A DNA stretch of 5,161 bases from Actinomycetes bacterium. Lineage in GTDB: Bacteria > Actinomycetota > Thermoleophilia > Solirubrobacterales > Solirubrobacteraceae. The position numbers and the translations under genes are program-made. The notes under the pieces were generated by a model that was given only the letters and a program-made list of their open reading frames with translations, had not been told where the DNA came from and did no database searches. Shown here piece by piece: positions 4,617 through 5,161 of this stretch (positions are counted from its first letter, which is position 1; every line of letters begins with the position of its first letter). Location of the stretch: contig JAEYAL010000218.1 in the NCBI GenBank assembly GCA_023404805.1, forward strand, positions 1 through 5,161. Reading direction: 5' to 3'.

Positions 4617-5161
4617 GCAGCCAGCTCCGGATCCTGGACGCCCTCGAGGCGGAGTTCGCACGCGCGACGCAGGCCGATGAACTCGCGCGGGCTGGGCACA
4701 GCGAGGCCAACGCGCACGTCGGCGACGTCACCGCCAACGCAGCCCGCAGCGGTGCAGCCGAGCATGAGCGCCGGCGCCGGCGCGACTGGCGGCCGCACGG
4801 CCTGTCGCTCGCGCTGCTGCTTGGCGGACTATCGGCCGCCACGGTCGCGGCGGCTGCCGCGACCAACCTGTTCGGGCTCGCCGAGCCCGTCCCCGCACCG
4901 CGCCCCGGCGATGCGCCGCTCGAGGCGCGGCCGCTCGCCACCACCGCCGCGCTCGCCGGTCTGCGCTCGGGCGACCCTGACGGCCTCCCGCCGTGGGACG
5001 TGCGCGTGAGCCGCTCCAAAACCGGCGAGGTGTGCACCGCCGTCGGGCAGGTCCAGGGCGGCGACTTCGGAATCGTCGGCCTGGACCGAAAATTCCGCGT
5101 CCTCCCCCTCGGAGCCGCTGACGCGTGCGGGCGACCGCCCGTCGGCGCGGCAGTCCAGGTC
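4613..5161 (+). CDS. single-pass membrane protein, putative anti-sigma factor (partial)
   Basis: The start is ATG 4613, overlapping the sigma-factor stop, with GAGGTGA just upstream; 183 codons are open to the window end, so the C-terminus is missing. Residues 1-60 are a hydrophilic, Ala/Glu-rich helical cytosolic part ending in a basic cluster (ERRRRRDWR, 52-60). Residues 63-89 form one hydrophobic segment, and the basic side predicts N-in/C-out. A Pro-rich linker (91-101) leads to an outer domain of which about 80 residues are visible, with Cys141 and Cys172 as a possible disulfide. Translational coupling to an ECF sigma gene and this topology suggest it holds the sigma at the membrane. No HxxxCxxC zinc anti-sigma motif is present and I do not recognise the domain, so the role rests on context. 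Another membrane or stress-sensing function is possible. Confidence 0.7.
   Translation, partial: MSSQLRILDALEAEFARATQADELARAGHSEANAHVGDVTANAARSGAAEHERRRRRDWRPHGLSLALLLGGLSAATVAAAAATNLFGLAEPVPAPRPGDAPLEARPLATTAALAGLRSGDPDGLPPWDVRVSRSKTGEVCTAVGQVQGGDFGIVGLDRKFRVLPLGAADACGRPPVGAAVQV

Noticed and set aside
3633..4661. 342-codon minus-strand frame opposite the dehydrogenase and sigma genes
   Set aside because: It runs antisense to two well-supported genes and has low-complexity composition.
1..5161. A new defence, mobile or biosynthetic system
   Set aside because: The genes are a sugar-uptake regulator/binding-protein pair, a dehydrogenase and a sigma/membrane-protein pair. Nothing in the sequence supports a larger novel system.

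Overview
The window is GC-rich (roughly 70% by eye) with strong G/C preference at third codon positions. Several starts lack a Shine-Dalgarno sequence. A lipoprotein sugar-binding protein, a ROK regulator and an ECF sigma / single-pass membrane protein pair together suggest a high-GC actinobacterium. Thermoleophilia (Solirubrobacterales such as Conexibacter or Solirubrobacter) is my best guess, by inference only.

Left half, minus strand (61-2593): a sugar-uptake module. A ROK-family repressor is transcribed first, followed after about 200 nt by a XylF-type D-xylose-binding lipoprotein. Two GC-rich stem-loops follow the xylF stop at the window edge, where the ATPase and permease genes (xylG, xylH) would be expected. 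The ROK protein is the obvious candidate regulator of this locus. The ROK-xylF gap holds a hairpin, a 16-bp palindrome next to the xylF ribosome binding site, and a doubtful 68-codon frame that overlaps both neighbours by ATGA.

Middle (2594-3135): about 540 nt between divergent genes. The part next to the ROK gene is AT-richer and rich in candidate operators: a 13-bp palindrome, CAAAC/GTTTG half-sites, a 40-bp-spaced direct repeat, and GTTCGTT motifs about 30 bp apart. Further on is a hairpin and then a nearly exact 60-nt sequence present twice in tandem, each copy able to fold into an imperfect hairpin. No convincing gene is seen here.

Right half, plus strand (3136-5161): a complete classical short-chain dehydrogenase/reductase, probably on a leaderless transcript and followed by a candidate terminator. 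Then comes a two-gene unit: an ECF sigma factor overlapping by ATGA a single-pass membrane protein that runs off the window and is probably its anti-sigma partner. That protein shows no zinc-type anti-sigma motif.

No mobile element, CRISPR array, RNA gene or defence system was recognised. The protein-coding content is ordinary. The points worth a second look are the tandem repeat, the operator cluster and the non-canonical anti-sigma candidate.
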